Source: Penelope pileata
Lineage: Eukaryota; Chordata; Aves; Galliformes; Cracidae
Assembly (NCBI GenBank): GCA_013396635.1
Contig: WBMW01004022.1
Span: 142,082 to 206,081, forward strand
Direction of reading: 5' to 3'
DNA length: 64,000 nt
Shown piece after piece: positions 1-11,800 of the stretch; the first letter of the stretch is position 1; each line of letters begins with the position of its first letter. The notes beneath the pieces are model-generated. The model was not told where the DNA came from, searched no databases, and was given only the letters and a program-made list of their open reading frames with translations. Position numbers and translations under genes: made by a program.

Positions 1-3000
1 CCATTAAATGCTTTGTAAAACAAATGTGTCTTGTTTACAAAGCTATTTTGCACGAGTTTGCAGACATGCATCCCCAAAAGTCAGCAGAAAGCCATGGGAT
101 GCCTCAAGACACGGGCACAACCTGTCTCCAAAACTGAGAACACAGCATGGTCGCAGCGTGCATTGCACCCCTCCCATCAAGGGCTCCAAGCAAAGATGGG
201 AGATGCAGGATTCCTGCTGCTTCCCCAGCACAGGAGGAAACGAAGCCTTGTTTGTAACAAAAATGCCTCACGCTCTTGAGTGGGAACAAGCACCTGACCC
301 TAGGTTCGGATACACCTAGTGTGCCTCTGAACTGTTAACTTCACCTTCATACCTTGCATGCCACCTCACCTTCGGGTTGGTATTTATACCAAACGCTGGC
401 ACAATTTTCATCTCTTGTTTGGATGGGAGAGAGAGATCTAATCTAGGACAAGCTCATGCTTTCATGCGCCTGAGTCTTAGCTAATTACCCGGCTCAGGTA
501 TCTGGGAATTGAAGTGGGTCCCATAACCTCCCCCCGCCATCTCCCCTGCTGCAGAGCTCACAGACCATTAACAACCTCCGTCGGATAGCAGCACGGCACT
601 TGGAGCTCCAGTTTGCTGTTTCAGAGCTGGAAAGCTGGAGGGGCTCCTGAGATCACTTCCAACCCCTGCGACTCTGTGACTTGCTCCCCAGGTGCTCGTG
701 GCCCTGCAGCCGGGCTCACCCGGTGGATGCTGCAGGAATGCTTCACACACAGCTCACTGCACCAGGCTTGAATGGCTCCAGCCAAGCAGCTCCGGCCTAT
801 TACACCTGGCCTGGAAGCTGTGCACATGTGGGGTCGGTGGATGAACCCAGTGAATGATGCCACCGAGAGGCAGAATGCTCCCGAGGGTGAGCACATGAGG
901 ACAGGGACACTGCGCAGGAAGCCCCAGGGAACCCATCTCTGTTCCTGCCTGGGGGTGGAACACGGCAGCGGGACCCCGAGCGGCCTGGGATTGGTGAGGT
1001 ACAGACAGCTGCTGCAAAGCTGGAGACTGCCATTAAGAGACCACTTAATGCCAACAGAACGTCTTCGTTTTGCAGTGCAAGATAAAGAGAGCAGAGCAAC
1101 CCCCTGGCACGTGTGTCAGCTCCAGAGTTCACCTCTTTCACAAGAGCTCTGTGAGTAACCCAGGTTAGACACACCAGTCACTGCAAGTCCTGCGATAACA
1201 ACACCCCTTTGGAGCACTAACCTTTTGGAATGAGAACAAAAGTGGAAATATTTCTTCTTCTGCATATTGCCTATTTCTCTCTCTCAAAAAAAGTGAAATT
1301 CTTGGAGCGCAGTGTGTCACTGAAGGACAGACACACAAACCCACATGCACATGAATGCCTGGCACGCTTCATCGGTGCCTTCTTAAATAGCACCAGGGCT
1401 GGCATCTAAATGAGAAGTAACAATCTGTATGGTAATTAAGCAGCAAAGCTATGCACTGCGAGTCCCTGGTGGAGCATCAAGCTGAGCATAATGAAGTTTT
1501 CATCCAAAGCACTGCATCAAGTGTATCAGAAACAGGACTGAGCTGCACAGGCAGTTACTCCTCTGGTATCTGTGTTAAAGAACTGAACTGGAGATGCTCA
1601 GCACTGGGACTATATCAGGCTGGAGTTCTGCCCCCTGGCAACCCAGCTGTACCCATGCCATGCTGGAAAAGCCATCTTCCATAGGCATCACTTGGCTATG
1701 AAAGGTACTGGGAAACAACACAGAAAAATGCAAAGATCATCTATCCAAACCAATTTGGACCTTGGCTTTATTTAAAAAGCATACGGTACTTAAGTAATAT
1801 CATAAAATGAGCAGAGAGTTACATCATTTTAGTGACACCAGAATCAGGCACAATTAAAGGGATCTGATGGAGGCCAGCAGAGTGAAACAGCGCTGCAGAG
1901 CCATGCCAAAAAGCACCACCACAAAGCAAGCTGGCTGTTACATCCCACATTAGGGAAAAGCCTTCAGACTTATGCCAAACACAGGTGGGAAGGAGATGCT
2001 CAGGCTCCGTGTAGTCACCAAGGCAGGCACCACCAGGCACCGCTCCTGGACGGCACGCCGCGTCCCGATGGCCATAGCAGCTGGCCTGGAACAGCACAGC
2101 TTGGACAGGGCCCACAGGAATCTCCTAACGACCTCTGCAAGTAAAGAGCTCCCAAACAATAGCCCCGGGCCATTCCAAAAGGTAAGCCAGGAAAACAGCA
2201 AAGCTGCAGAAAGCCTTCAGCTCACCACACTTCCGCTCCTTCCATGCGAGCACGGCTGCCGAGGCATTCCCAGGAACCGACCGCGCTCCCGGGAGTGCTC
2301 TGCAAGCTGGCAGGGAGCTAAGCAGCAGCAAGTGCCTCTTATTTGCTGTGCTCTGGTCCTGAAACCCAAAGGCAAAGCACCAACAGGCCTGTCACCGTGC
2401 ACTTGTGCTCAAAAGGCAAGCCTGAAAGAAGTGCAATTTCATTTTCAGCATGAAGAAGGAAAACCAGAGGGATCCAAGGAGGCTCCTGGAGGAAGGGAAA
2501 AGAATGGAGAAAGAGGAAAAATGACACAGAGGTTTAGCATCACCCACAAACACAAGGAATCCAGAGGTCAACCTGCCATCTGCTCTCAGGGTAACACAAG
2601 CCCTGAGCCGACCTGCTCTGACGATCCCTTTTTAAGGCAATTTTAGGAAGTAAAGGAAAATCAGAGGTATGCACGTCTTATCTGTAAGACTGGTTGATTT
2701 GTGCCTATTTTGAACAGAACTGGCGGAGCAGGAGAAATTCTGGATTAACCTAACCTGAGAGTGACCTGGAGGCAGCTGAAGTACAACAACAGAAGCGCAG
2801 CTGCCAGAGTGAAGGAATGCAAAGTTCTGCCCCAAAAGCAAGAGGAGCAACAGCCAGGATTGCCCGAGCCCAGCTCCTCGGGCTCATGAATGGCATGCAG
2901 AGGAGGAGAGCTGCTCTCCTGCCTGCCAGCACACTTGCACTGCTGCAGGAGGCACAGCCAACAGGTCCCGAGACAACAGCCAGGAATGAGGATATTCCCA

Positions 3001-3771
3001 AGCAAACAAGAAGTTTTCAAAATAGAAAACACACACAAAGGATCTTGATTTTAGTGTTTTCTAAAAGCACAAAGACACTTTTTCAGATAAGAAAGTATGA
3101 TCAAACACCACTCTTCCTAAAAAAGAAAGTCCTCCTACACACAGATATCGCTGCAGCAGGTGAGAGCAGGACTTCCTGCCATCCACTAAAAGACTTTGGC
3201 ACTGTCACCCAACGTGAGAACTCTGCCTTGCTGCCCATCTGACCGAGACAGCAGCCGCAGCCAAAAACACAGTTCACGATAACAGATGAAAGTTCACTCA
3301 GAAATAACAAAAAATGACAATTCTAAGGAAAACTATCTCAAAGAATTACACAACGGGCTCAGAGCAAATCCAATAACGAATTCTTGTATTCTGCCTTCAG
3401 TTTCATGTCTGTGAAGTTAACACTGCAGTTCGTCTTATCTCCCTTCCTTGCTCAGAAAATAACTAGTCACAGAAGCTAAACCAAGTAGTGATGACCAGAA
3501 CGTAAACTTCTGGCTTTTAAAGTTCCTCTTGATCCATCCCCCAGCTCAGTGATGTTGAAGGTACAGAAAAGAAAGCCAAATACAACACCATCATTGCCAT
3601 TTCCTGCAATTCTTTTCCCTTTTTTGCATCAAGGAACCTCCTCTTGTTACTCATCCTGTTGTAACTCACTTTATTATCATCGTTTACCAGACAACCTCAT
3701 AATAAAACCACAACTACTTGGGTTTTTTACACCACGAAAAACTTTCTGCACTGCTATCATTTCCATCTTAC
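1..3771 (-). other. MYO9A: MYO9A intron after the first coding exon (partial)
   Basis: This stretch lies downstream, on the minus strand, of the splice donor that ends the first MYO9A coding exon, so it is read as intron. The next exon is not in the window. Open frames here, the longest 224 codons at 1972-2646 on the plus strand, have no recognisable domain and no splice or codon signature. A possible old CR1 3' tail lies at 641-680. I see no RNA gene. Confidence 0.8.
641..680 (+). repeat. Possible decayed CR1 3' end
   Basis: The wording 'cacttccaacccctgcgac' followed by 'tctgtgac' resembles the end of avian CR1 LINEs (a CCTTCCAACCC block followed by the ATTCTGTG octamer). The match is short and diverged, so this could be chance. 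A repeat-library search would settle it. Confidence 0.35.
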
Positions 3772-4614
3772 CTCAAGCACTGGTCCAGCTCCAAGAATAA
3801 TCTGTTCGACTCCGCTAGCAAATCCCTTCTGGCTGAGGGCAGTGAGGTGATGAATCAGAAAGTTTGTGCTCTGTGTTTTCCCCGAGCCGCTCTCTCCCGA
3901 AATGACGATGCACTGGTTCTTCCTCCGCTGCAGCATGGCGTGGTAGGCCACGTCCGCCACGGCGTAGATGTGGGGCTCCAGCTTTCCCAGCTGGTGGTTA
4001 TCGTACATTTTGACATACTTGGGGTTATAAATAGGTAGAAACTTGAACGGGTTGATAACTATCAGGATGCTGCCTACGTAGGTGTAGATTTTCTCCTGCT
4101 TGAAGCGGTTGCGGAGGTTCTCCAGGAGCGTTTTCTCGTTCAGGTCAGGCAGGCCGCACAAGTCGTCGTAGTCCTTCTGCTGCGGCTGGGGCAGGAAGCC
4201 CCGCTCCACCATCTGGCGCCGCTCCTCCGTCACCCGCAGCCAGGACTGCAGGCTGCCGTAGTGGATGGAGCCGTCCAGGTTCTTCTCCCGCAGCAGGAAG
4301 CGGTAATCCTCCCCGCTTGTCCGGTTCTCGAGGGCCATGCGAGGCCAAAGCATCATGCGCTGCACCGGGCAGTCGGTGGGGTTGAGGATCCATTCCTCCC
4401 CGCCGAACTCCTTCACTTCCGCGAGGACGTAGCATTTTGTTTTCTCGAGCTGGAGTTTATTGATGAGTGAATCGATCACCTCGGCAGCCGTGGACGTTTT
4501 GCGGGCAGTGATGGGGCAGTAGATGGTCCCTTCGGCGATGCTCCCGGGGTAGATGTGCAGGGTGTACTCGCTGTCCTCAAAGCGTCGTCTGCCTCCAACA
4601 TCATTCACACTCAT
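3772..4614 (-). CDS. MYO9A: MYO9A first coding exon: unconventional myosin-IXa N-terminus
   Basis: This exon encodes the first 281 residues of myosin-IXa, a single-headed actin motor with a C-terminal RhoGAP domain that switches off Rho at cell junctions and in neurons. Residues about 12-112 form the Ras-associating domain. The motor starts near 145, with YVGSILIVINPF at 180-190 and the ATP-binding P-loop GESGSGKT at 240-247. The start ATG is 4614-4612; the reading frame ends in GAG at 3772, directly before the donor GTAAGA at 3771-3766, in phase 0, so four further codons of open frame are intron. The motor remainder and tail lie to the left, outside the window. MYO9B is the alternative paralogue, but sequence and neighbours SENP8, GRAMD2A and PKM favour MYO9A. 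The frame is intact. Confidence 0.95.
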
Positions 4615-4693
4615 ATTGGATCCCTTCCCATCAGTACCTGCACTGCATAGCTGGGACCGGCCTGTGTGTTGTCAGGTCATCATGTTATCAACA
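4615..4693 (-). other. MYO9A: MYO9A 5'UTR part of the first coding exon, with acceptor
   Basis: On the minus strand a pyrimidine tract ending TTTTTCCATTTCCAG (acceptor AG at 4695-4694) precedes 79 bases of leader and then the ATG. The exon is therefore inferred to run 4693-3772, with at least one noncoding exon further right, probably near the CpG island at about 35 kb. The exon limit is inferred from splice signals only. Confidence 0.65.
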
Positions 4694-6257
4694 CTGGAAA
4701 TGGAAAAAAACAAAGAGGTTAAGCTTTGCACCCAGGAGAAGCAACGCAATGGAGCAGCTGAATACCAACTGCCATACCAGTTGCCTTACCGTCAATTAAG
4801 GCAACACAAACTGCCTTAAAGACCATTCCCAAATGACATGTGAAAAGAGAGCTGGATTTTAACATACCAAATAATAAAAAAGACCACCTGGTCAGCATGC
4901 ACATAGCACCCAAACACTGAGCCCTACTCAGGCAGAGCCACACACACCGCCTCAAGCTTTTGCCCATTTTTCCCCTGGCCCCGAGGCATCAAAGATGCAA
5001 GCAGACCCCCCTGGTTTTCCATCCATTCTCATTTTTACTGGGAATAAAATCAACAGGAAAAGCATTACTTTTGAGCAACACACCAGACAGCACACTGAAC
5101 CAACAGTGACATTCTGCTCATGCCAGAGTCGCTCAGCTTTATCCAATATCACCACCAAACAGCTTACGTGAGAGCTACTGCCTCTATTTCCATGTTTACA
5201 CATTTAGTACAAAGCTAAGGCAAGCATCATTCACCCAACCATGTCTTCAGGAAACTGATCTTCCCAACACTGTCTTCCCCATGCTGTGTATTTTCTCTAA
5301 GAGAACTCATCCTATTTTGGACATAAAATGCCAACTTGGAAAGCTGTAACACGCCACCCTCAAGGCATGTTCCAACCAAAAGGAAAATGCCTTCTTTGTC
5401 AATTCAAAGGCCCTTTCTGACCAGCATTCAAAAATGACTCTTGAAACAATGATTTGCCTAGTCACAAGTTCAAAAAAAAGTCCATGACTCAGCTGTCACA
5501 AGCTCCAAGCTGCCTCGGACTGTAAATGGACGTAATTCCTGCATCAGTTCCAAGAACCGAAGCTGCTGATAAGCGCGATGCCTTGCTGCAGCAGAATGGG
5601 ACGAAGAACCTGGATCGATTTCACTTCCCTGCTCCCACTGCTGCTCTGAAATCTGGACTGCGATAAGAATCACCAAATCAGAGTGTATTTAGGGTGCATG
5701 ACACCCTCAAATTTTCACTACTTCACTTTAAGATAAAACAACCATCGCTCTCCCCTGGATCTGGTCCTTGCCCCAGATCCAGCACCCCATAGCGGTGGAT
5801 GGAATCCTTTCTCCTCCTGAGCAGGAGGATCCCAACCCATTAGGGGACTTTTCCACCCACCAAGTCCACCTTCTCCCAACATGTCCACGTGGACATCAGA
5901 TACGGCACACACAGCCCACTCACTCACACAGTCCCTTTTTATTTCACTCACACTGCCTGAAAACCACAAACTCAAACATTGTATTGAAACATCTCTAACT
6001 TAATCACTACAAGCACGGGGCACCCCACCATCAGCCCCATATAAAAGCAATTCCAACGTCAAGTGTCCCCCGGTCTCCAGCAAGTCGCAGCAAACTCAGA
6101 ACTCCCCTTGAAGATCTTCACGTAAGCCCAGTATCAAGGCAGGAGAGAACTGGGAGGGGTGAAATCTCACACAGATAAATGTTTGCGTGATGTCCAGCCT
6201 CATGTTGAGCTTTTCACTGAGCCTCCCAACAGCTGCAAGAAGATGCTCAGTGTGGTT

Positions 6258-6786
6258 CACAGAATCCTAGAATGACCTGGGTTGGAAGGGACCCCAAGGA
6301 TCATCAGGTTCCAACCCCTCTGCTACAGGCAGGGCCACCAACCTCCAGATCAGGGTGCCTAGGACCCCATCCAACCTGGCCTTGAACACCTCCAGGGTCA
6401 GGGCATCCACAACCTCTCTGGGCAGCTGTGCCATCACCTCACCACTCTCTCAGTGAAGAGCTTCCCCCTGACATCCAATCTAAACTTTCCCTCCTTCAGC
6501 TTAAAACCATTCCCCTTGTCCTAGCACTATCTACCCTTGTAAACAGCTGCTCTCCCTCCTGTTTATCATCTCCCTTTCAATACTGGAAGGCTGCAATGAG
6601 GTCTCCCCGCAGCCTTCTCTTCTCCAGGCTGAACAAGCCCATCTCCCTCAGCCTGTCCTCATAGGGGAGGTGCTCCAGCCCTCTGATCATCTTTGTGGCC
6701 CTCGTCTGAACCATCTCCAACAGCTCCACATCTTTCCTGTACTGGGGGCTCCAGGCCTGGACACAGTACTGCAGATGGGGCCTCAA
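6258..6786 (-). mobile_element. CR1 LINE, 5'-truncated, minus orientation
   Basis: Read on the minus strand this is the 3' part of a chicken-repeat-1 retrotransposon. Positions 6786-6577 still encode an open 69-residue piece of the reverse transcriptase C-terminus, with RPHLQYCVQAWSP, then LEMVQTRATKMI and LFSLEKRRLRGDL, a signature of CR1 and related LINEs. The 3' untranslated part follows and ends at 6258 in the octamer repeat ATTCTAGGATTCTGTG. It is severely 5'-truncated, as most CR1 copies are. The well kept frame suggests moderate age. It lies in the long MYO9A intron, opposite to no gene (both are on the minus strand). Confidence 0.93.
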
Positions 6787-7370
6787 AAGAGGTCAAAACC
6801 CACATTGGGTTTGGGGTGTGCAGAGCTCCGGGTATTTGGTATTGGGAAAATCATTCAGGGGAAGCATTTCAAGCACTCACCCAGTCCTCGTGCTGTTCCC
6901 AAAGCCATGTCCCCACGCTGTTCCCAAAGCCACCGTCAGTACCCAGAACCACAGCGCTGGAGACTGGGATATTTAATTCATTCCACACGTTTCCAATCCC
7001 CTCGAATGAAAAGCATTATTTTATGTCGTATTGCTCCTCGCTCCCATATTTCATACAGCATATTATCCCTAGCCCCACGCTATGCAAAGCGGAGAAATTA
7101 ATGTGTCACATTGAAACACATCTGGCACAGCTTCGCGGCGCATTGCCTGGTAGCAGGACATGCATTATGCACCGGGAAGCGCTCCAGCTGCTTTCCTATA
7201 GGTCTGGATGCACACAGATGCAGCAGGGATGATGTCAGCTCGGCGCTGGGCCGGGCTTTCTTTGTCTGGCTCCACGACTCCGGTATCAGCTTTTCTTTAA
7301 GGAGGAAAAAACACTTCAGCTCAGTAATTCCTCACAGAGATTTTTCCTCAGAGCTTAGCATGAGGCGGCT

Positions 7371-7423
7371 GGCTATTTATACTCGAGTTATCTGAGCCTA
7401 TCAAGGACTGCTGACTCACGTGA
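7371..7423. promoter_or_regulatory. Possible enhancer motif cluster (MEF2-like, GATA, MARE, E-box)
   Basis: In 53 bases there is CTATTTATAC (MEF2-like, 7373-7382), TTATCT (GATA, 7388-7393), TGCTGACTCA (Maf/NF-E2 type, 7409-7418) and TCACGTGA (bHLH-ZIP palindrome, 7416-7423). These are visible matches to well known motifs; function is inference, because such matches occur often by chance. No conservation data were available. Confidence 0.25.
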
Positions 7424-8639
7424 GAGCTGCAGAAAGCACTTTAAGTCCATCACCTCCAGTAAAACCAACTGCCACGCTGCTTCCTCCTTCCCTAAACACA
7501 AAGCAGCCTGCCACGCTCCCCAAACTCTTTATTCCCAATAGGTGCTGGTCGGCATGGTCTCAGCAGCCCAGCAATCATCACAGAATCACCATCTGCACCC
7601 AAACCCAAACGGGTCGGTGTCTGCCAGAAGGGAGAGCCAAGCACCGACCCCAGGCAGCGCGCACCGCCGGGCCCTTCCACCGAGCACGCTGAAACCCGGC
7701 GGGGTGAGAGAGTGAAGAGGTGTTAATGTGAGCCCCATAAATCCCAGGAGGCGCACCGTGATTTGCTCCTAATGACATTAAACACGTCTCAGAGTATTAC
7801 GTGGGGTCAGAGAAACGCTAATGAAGGTAATTGCCTGTGGGCTGCCAGCTGATGCGCGAGAGCCCAGCTCTGCGTCCAACGCTGGAACGCACGGTGGAGA
7901 GAAGGCTGCAAGGAGCACACGGTAACCAGCAAGCGTCGGGAGAGGGGCTCTGCTCAGAAACTGTCCATACAGGCCCTCAGATCAGCTTTTACATCACTTT
8001 TTAAGTTAATCACATTTTTGTGCTTGGAAGCTAATAAATTCAGTATGGAGGCGAGAAGAGCCAACGCTGCTCTCAGCACAGGCATTCGGCTTCACCACGT
8101 GCCCACACTTAAACGAGGGCAGACCAGAAACGATGGCAGGTCTCAGGCAGATGGTTTATACCCACCTACGGAAAAGCGAGCACCTTGCTGGAGCCGGCAG
8201 CCGCCCTGCACCCAGCACGAGGCGGATGTTGGGGCTCCTGGGGCAGCGCGAGGCAGGGACGCAGCGAGCAGCAGCGGGATGCCGAGCCGCGGCGGGCAGG
8301 GACCTGCAGGGTGCACCCCAGCTTAGAAAGAACTGCACAGGGCCCAGGAACGCTTCGGCCAAAATGCACGGTTTATGCATCCCTGTGAAAGGAGGGCTCT
8401 GGGAGCAGATGATGTTTTAACTCCAAATGACCCTGCATGCTGATTTTGCTCCGTTTGCTATCACGTAATTCTGCTCTCAGCAAACAAAGCACAATCCAGA
8501 CACAAACGTGAGGCTGCAAACTAAGTCCTGTCCCCTCCTACCCTACAAAGCAGATTCACATTTACAAGGAACACAGAATCCCACACAAAAATCACAGCAA
8601 TAACCCGATGACCAGCAGGCCAAAAGGAAAAGTATATCA

Positions 8640-8873
8640 CAATCGGTCGTGGTCGGTGAGCGATCGCTTTGTACAGTCACTTGTTTTGTATATAATTATC
8701 ATGACTGTTATTGTACTCCATTTTCCTCTTTCTGTTAGTAAATAGTTTTTATCTCAACCCACGAGTTCTGCCTTATTTCTTGATCCTCTCCCCCATCCCA
8801 GCTGGGAGAAGATGGGGGGGGTGAGCAAAAGGCTGTGTGGGGTTTCCAGGCCTCCCTGCTCAAACCAGAACAG
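8640..8873 (+). mobile_element. Avian endogenous-retrovirus LTR fragment
   Basis: The block holds wording common to avian LTRs: GTGAGCGATCGCTTTGTAC, CACTTGTTTTGTATATAAT, TTTTTATCTCAACCCACGAG and a terminal AAACCAGAACAG near 8862-8873. No internal retroviral gene sequence flanks it, so it looks like a solo or broken LTR. The 5' limit is uncertain. The family name is left open because I recognise the motif pattern but could not search a repeat library. It lies sense to the plus strand, antisense to MYO9A. Confidence 0.6.
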
Positions 8874-11800
8874 TTCCTAAGCAAGTTTTATTCTGTAAGC
8901 AACACCACATGAGTGAGAATGGCTTCATTACCTTCGGAAGGACGGAGAAGTGGGGACAAAAGGAGCCTGGAGCCTCTGGGATTACGCATCACTGCAAAGT
9001 GCACAAGTGCAGGCTTTCGGTTGTGCTGTTTCCTGCTTTTCTGCTCAGAAAGACAGATCTCAGTATTTTCCTTCTCAGGGACAATGCAAGCAACACAAGG
9101 CAAAAAGCCAACATAAGCTGTCCATGGAAGCATCAGTATCCGCCATCAATAATCCCAGACAGCTAAAGCCTGAAATCATGGCTGGGGCTTGCCAAATACT
9201 GGAGGACTGGAAAAGAGAGAGCAGCGTCAGCGCTGAGGCTGCCGGAGGGGCAGCTCTGGAAGCAAAGTAACTGACAGGAACACCGAGGGGTAACTGTAAA
9301 AACAGTGGAACTTTCTCCCCGTCCCCAGTCCTCAGCCTCTCCTGAAACAAAGAACTCCAGCAGAGCTCAGTGCAGCACGCTGCACTGCTCGATCCGAGCA
9401 CGCTGCCCAAAGGGCTCCCGCAATTCTCCTGGGCAGCAGCACCCCGCCAGCACCGAGCTGCACCAGGCTGCTGCCATACAGACTGCGGCACACAGGTAAG
9501 GCACAGAAGCCCACCTGGATGCCAAAGGTCTCCCGGCACAAGGAGGAGACAGACAAGGGCAGTTCCCTCCATTTACAAACAAAAGCCTCGTGCACCGTTT
9601 CACTCATCCAGAACACAGTTACTGCATACAGCCTTACCAACCAATTCGCTCAGCAATCTGCACGGTGCTAAGCCTCCCCCTCACATGGCCTTCCTCTTCT
9701 TTGCCTTCCTGGTTTTCCTCTTTTCATGACGGAAAAGACGCATACCATAGCTGAATCGCCCACTTCAGAGCCACCCAAAGAACCTCACGCTGCGAGTGCA
9801 TGGGCCTGAAAGCAGCACTGCTGTGCCCAGTGCTGGGGTGGGGAGGGCAGGGCACTGCCTGCAGTAGCACTGCTGCAAGGTCTCCATAAAGAGAGCTTCA
9901 TATAAAAGGACCACAGCCCCTAAGGGAATTAAACTCATGCAGGAAAAGAGAGACTCGCAAGTGTTACTGTGCTGGTTTCTGATGGCAGCTCAAATGGAGT
10001 GCTTCAAAAGAACTGGTAAATGTGGACGGCACGGGAAGGGGCATCCAGGAGTCTCTGCATGCAGAGAAAAGCCCTTCTGGGCACAGTTCAGGGGAGCTTT
10101 CTGGCACTGCCAGATGTCACGAAGAGCCAATGCATATTGCCAGGAACACCCAACAAATCCGCTGCCCCTCCACTTCCCACGCTGCAGCAAACCCAAAGGA
10201 TTCTGTACATAATCCTCCTCGGTGCCTGCAACCCAAGGCAGACTGGTAAGCATCAGTTGTTGTTATTTTGGCTGTTATGGTCATAACAAAAGAAACCGCT
10301 TGGCAGGCATTAAGCACCATCCCTCTGGGAGGGGGAAGCTGGTGAAAGCACCTCCATCAGCAGAGGTCACCCCCACTGGGGTCAGGAATACACACACTGT
10401 CCTCAGTGAAGATTCCCAGAATGTGAAATAAGCAGCTGTGGACACACAGCTCCAGCCATGGAAACAGATCCCAAGGATGTACAGTTGTCCGTGCTAAGTG
10501 TGACCTGAAACAGGATACAAACACTTTGTAGGTTGTCCCTACTCATTGGCTTTTCCATCGACTTGAAAATTGAGAGAAGTCATCTCAAGCTTATTTTCCT
10601 GGATTTTTACACTTGCATTCACCACTTCTACCAGCACCGTGACTGTTCACCTCTGTGCTGAGCGCCTGGACCCAGCTCGTCGCGTGGCAGCTCCTCCACG
10701 CCTGTAGCACTTGCCTGGCTGTGCAATGCACGTCTGGCTTCTCTCTCTGAGGTGCACCCCCATTCACCACACCTGAACAGCACATTTCTTCCCATCTGAG
10801 GCCCACGGATACACAGAACACCTCAGCAGATGGTTCCAAAGCTGGAATTACCCCACATTTTGAGGTTTTGCTTTTCCCTGCGGTTCAGGAGCTATGAATG
10901 CCGCCCAACGGCCCCCCTCCCCACAGCTCAAAGGACACTGCTACCCATTAATCATCCTCCTGCTGATGTCTGGGGTGGAAATCTGTCAGATTGTAGCAGA
11001 CCTTTTTTCTAAGACAAAATGAAAAGAAAAAAAAAAAAAATACAGGAAAAATTGTTGCAATACAGTTCCTAGAGGCTGTTGCAAACGGTTCTTAGGAACC
11101 AGGAACTGACTTCAGGCATGAATAATATCACAATCGCTTACTCTTCCCCTTAAGGTCAAAGCACCTTCTGTGCAGAGAATGAATCAGTGTTCAGCATTAA
11201 TCACAGCCCCGCCGTGAATGAGGCGTTTGTCTGCAGGGCTGCTGCCCCGCTCGCTGCAGGGGCTGCAGCGGCACCGAGGAAGGCACGGAGCAGAGCAGAG
11301 GGGCTGCAGGAAGGCACGCTGCGGTCTGGTGATCGAGGGAACTGAATGGGAGAAGTGATCTCCATCCCCGCTTCTGCCACGGGCTGCGGCGGATATGGGA
11401 GGCGAGAAGCAGGGTGCAAACAAAATCTGTCGCCAGCATCCCCGGCCGTTCCTCTTTCCTCAGCTCCCAGCCTGAGTCACTGCAGCCTGGTGCTAGGAGT
11501 GCCGCAGCTCTCCCGAACCGTCCCCGCACTACAGCCAGCTGCTTGTGGCCCCCACCCAGCAGCTGGCACCTGAAGGGCGATTCTCTCCATGCCCCGGAGC
11601 TTCATCTCCCCATCACACCGGAGTGAGCAGGGTCACAAGGTGCTGGGTACCCAGCTCATCCTCACTAAAAGTTTTGCCCAGTGGTTAAGCACATCCAGCA
11701 CCTCGCCCTCCACTGCTCCCTGTGTCCCTCTGGTGTCTCCTGGCTCCTGAAAGCCAGAGCAGGCAAATACAGTGTTATCTGTGTACCACCGCCGTTTATC

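Noticed and set aside
1972..2646. 224-codon open frame on the plus strand
   Set aside because: No domain, no start or splice context, biased composition, and it lies antisense in a MYO9A intron. Open frames of this size arise by chance in GC-rich DNA.
3772..4614. Assignment to MYO9B instead of MYO9A
   Set aside because: The N-terminal sequence and P-loop region match MYO9A as I know it, and SENP8, GRAMD2A and PKM are its conserved neighbours.
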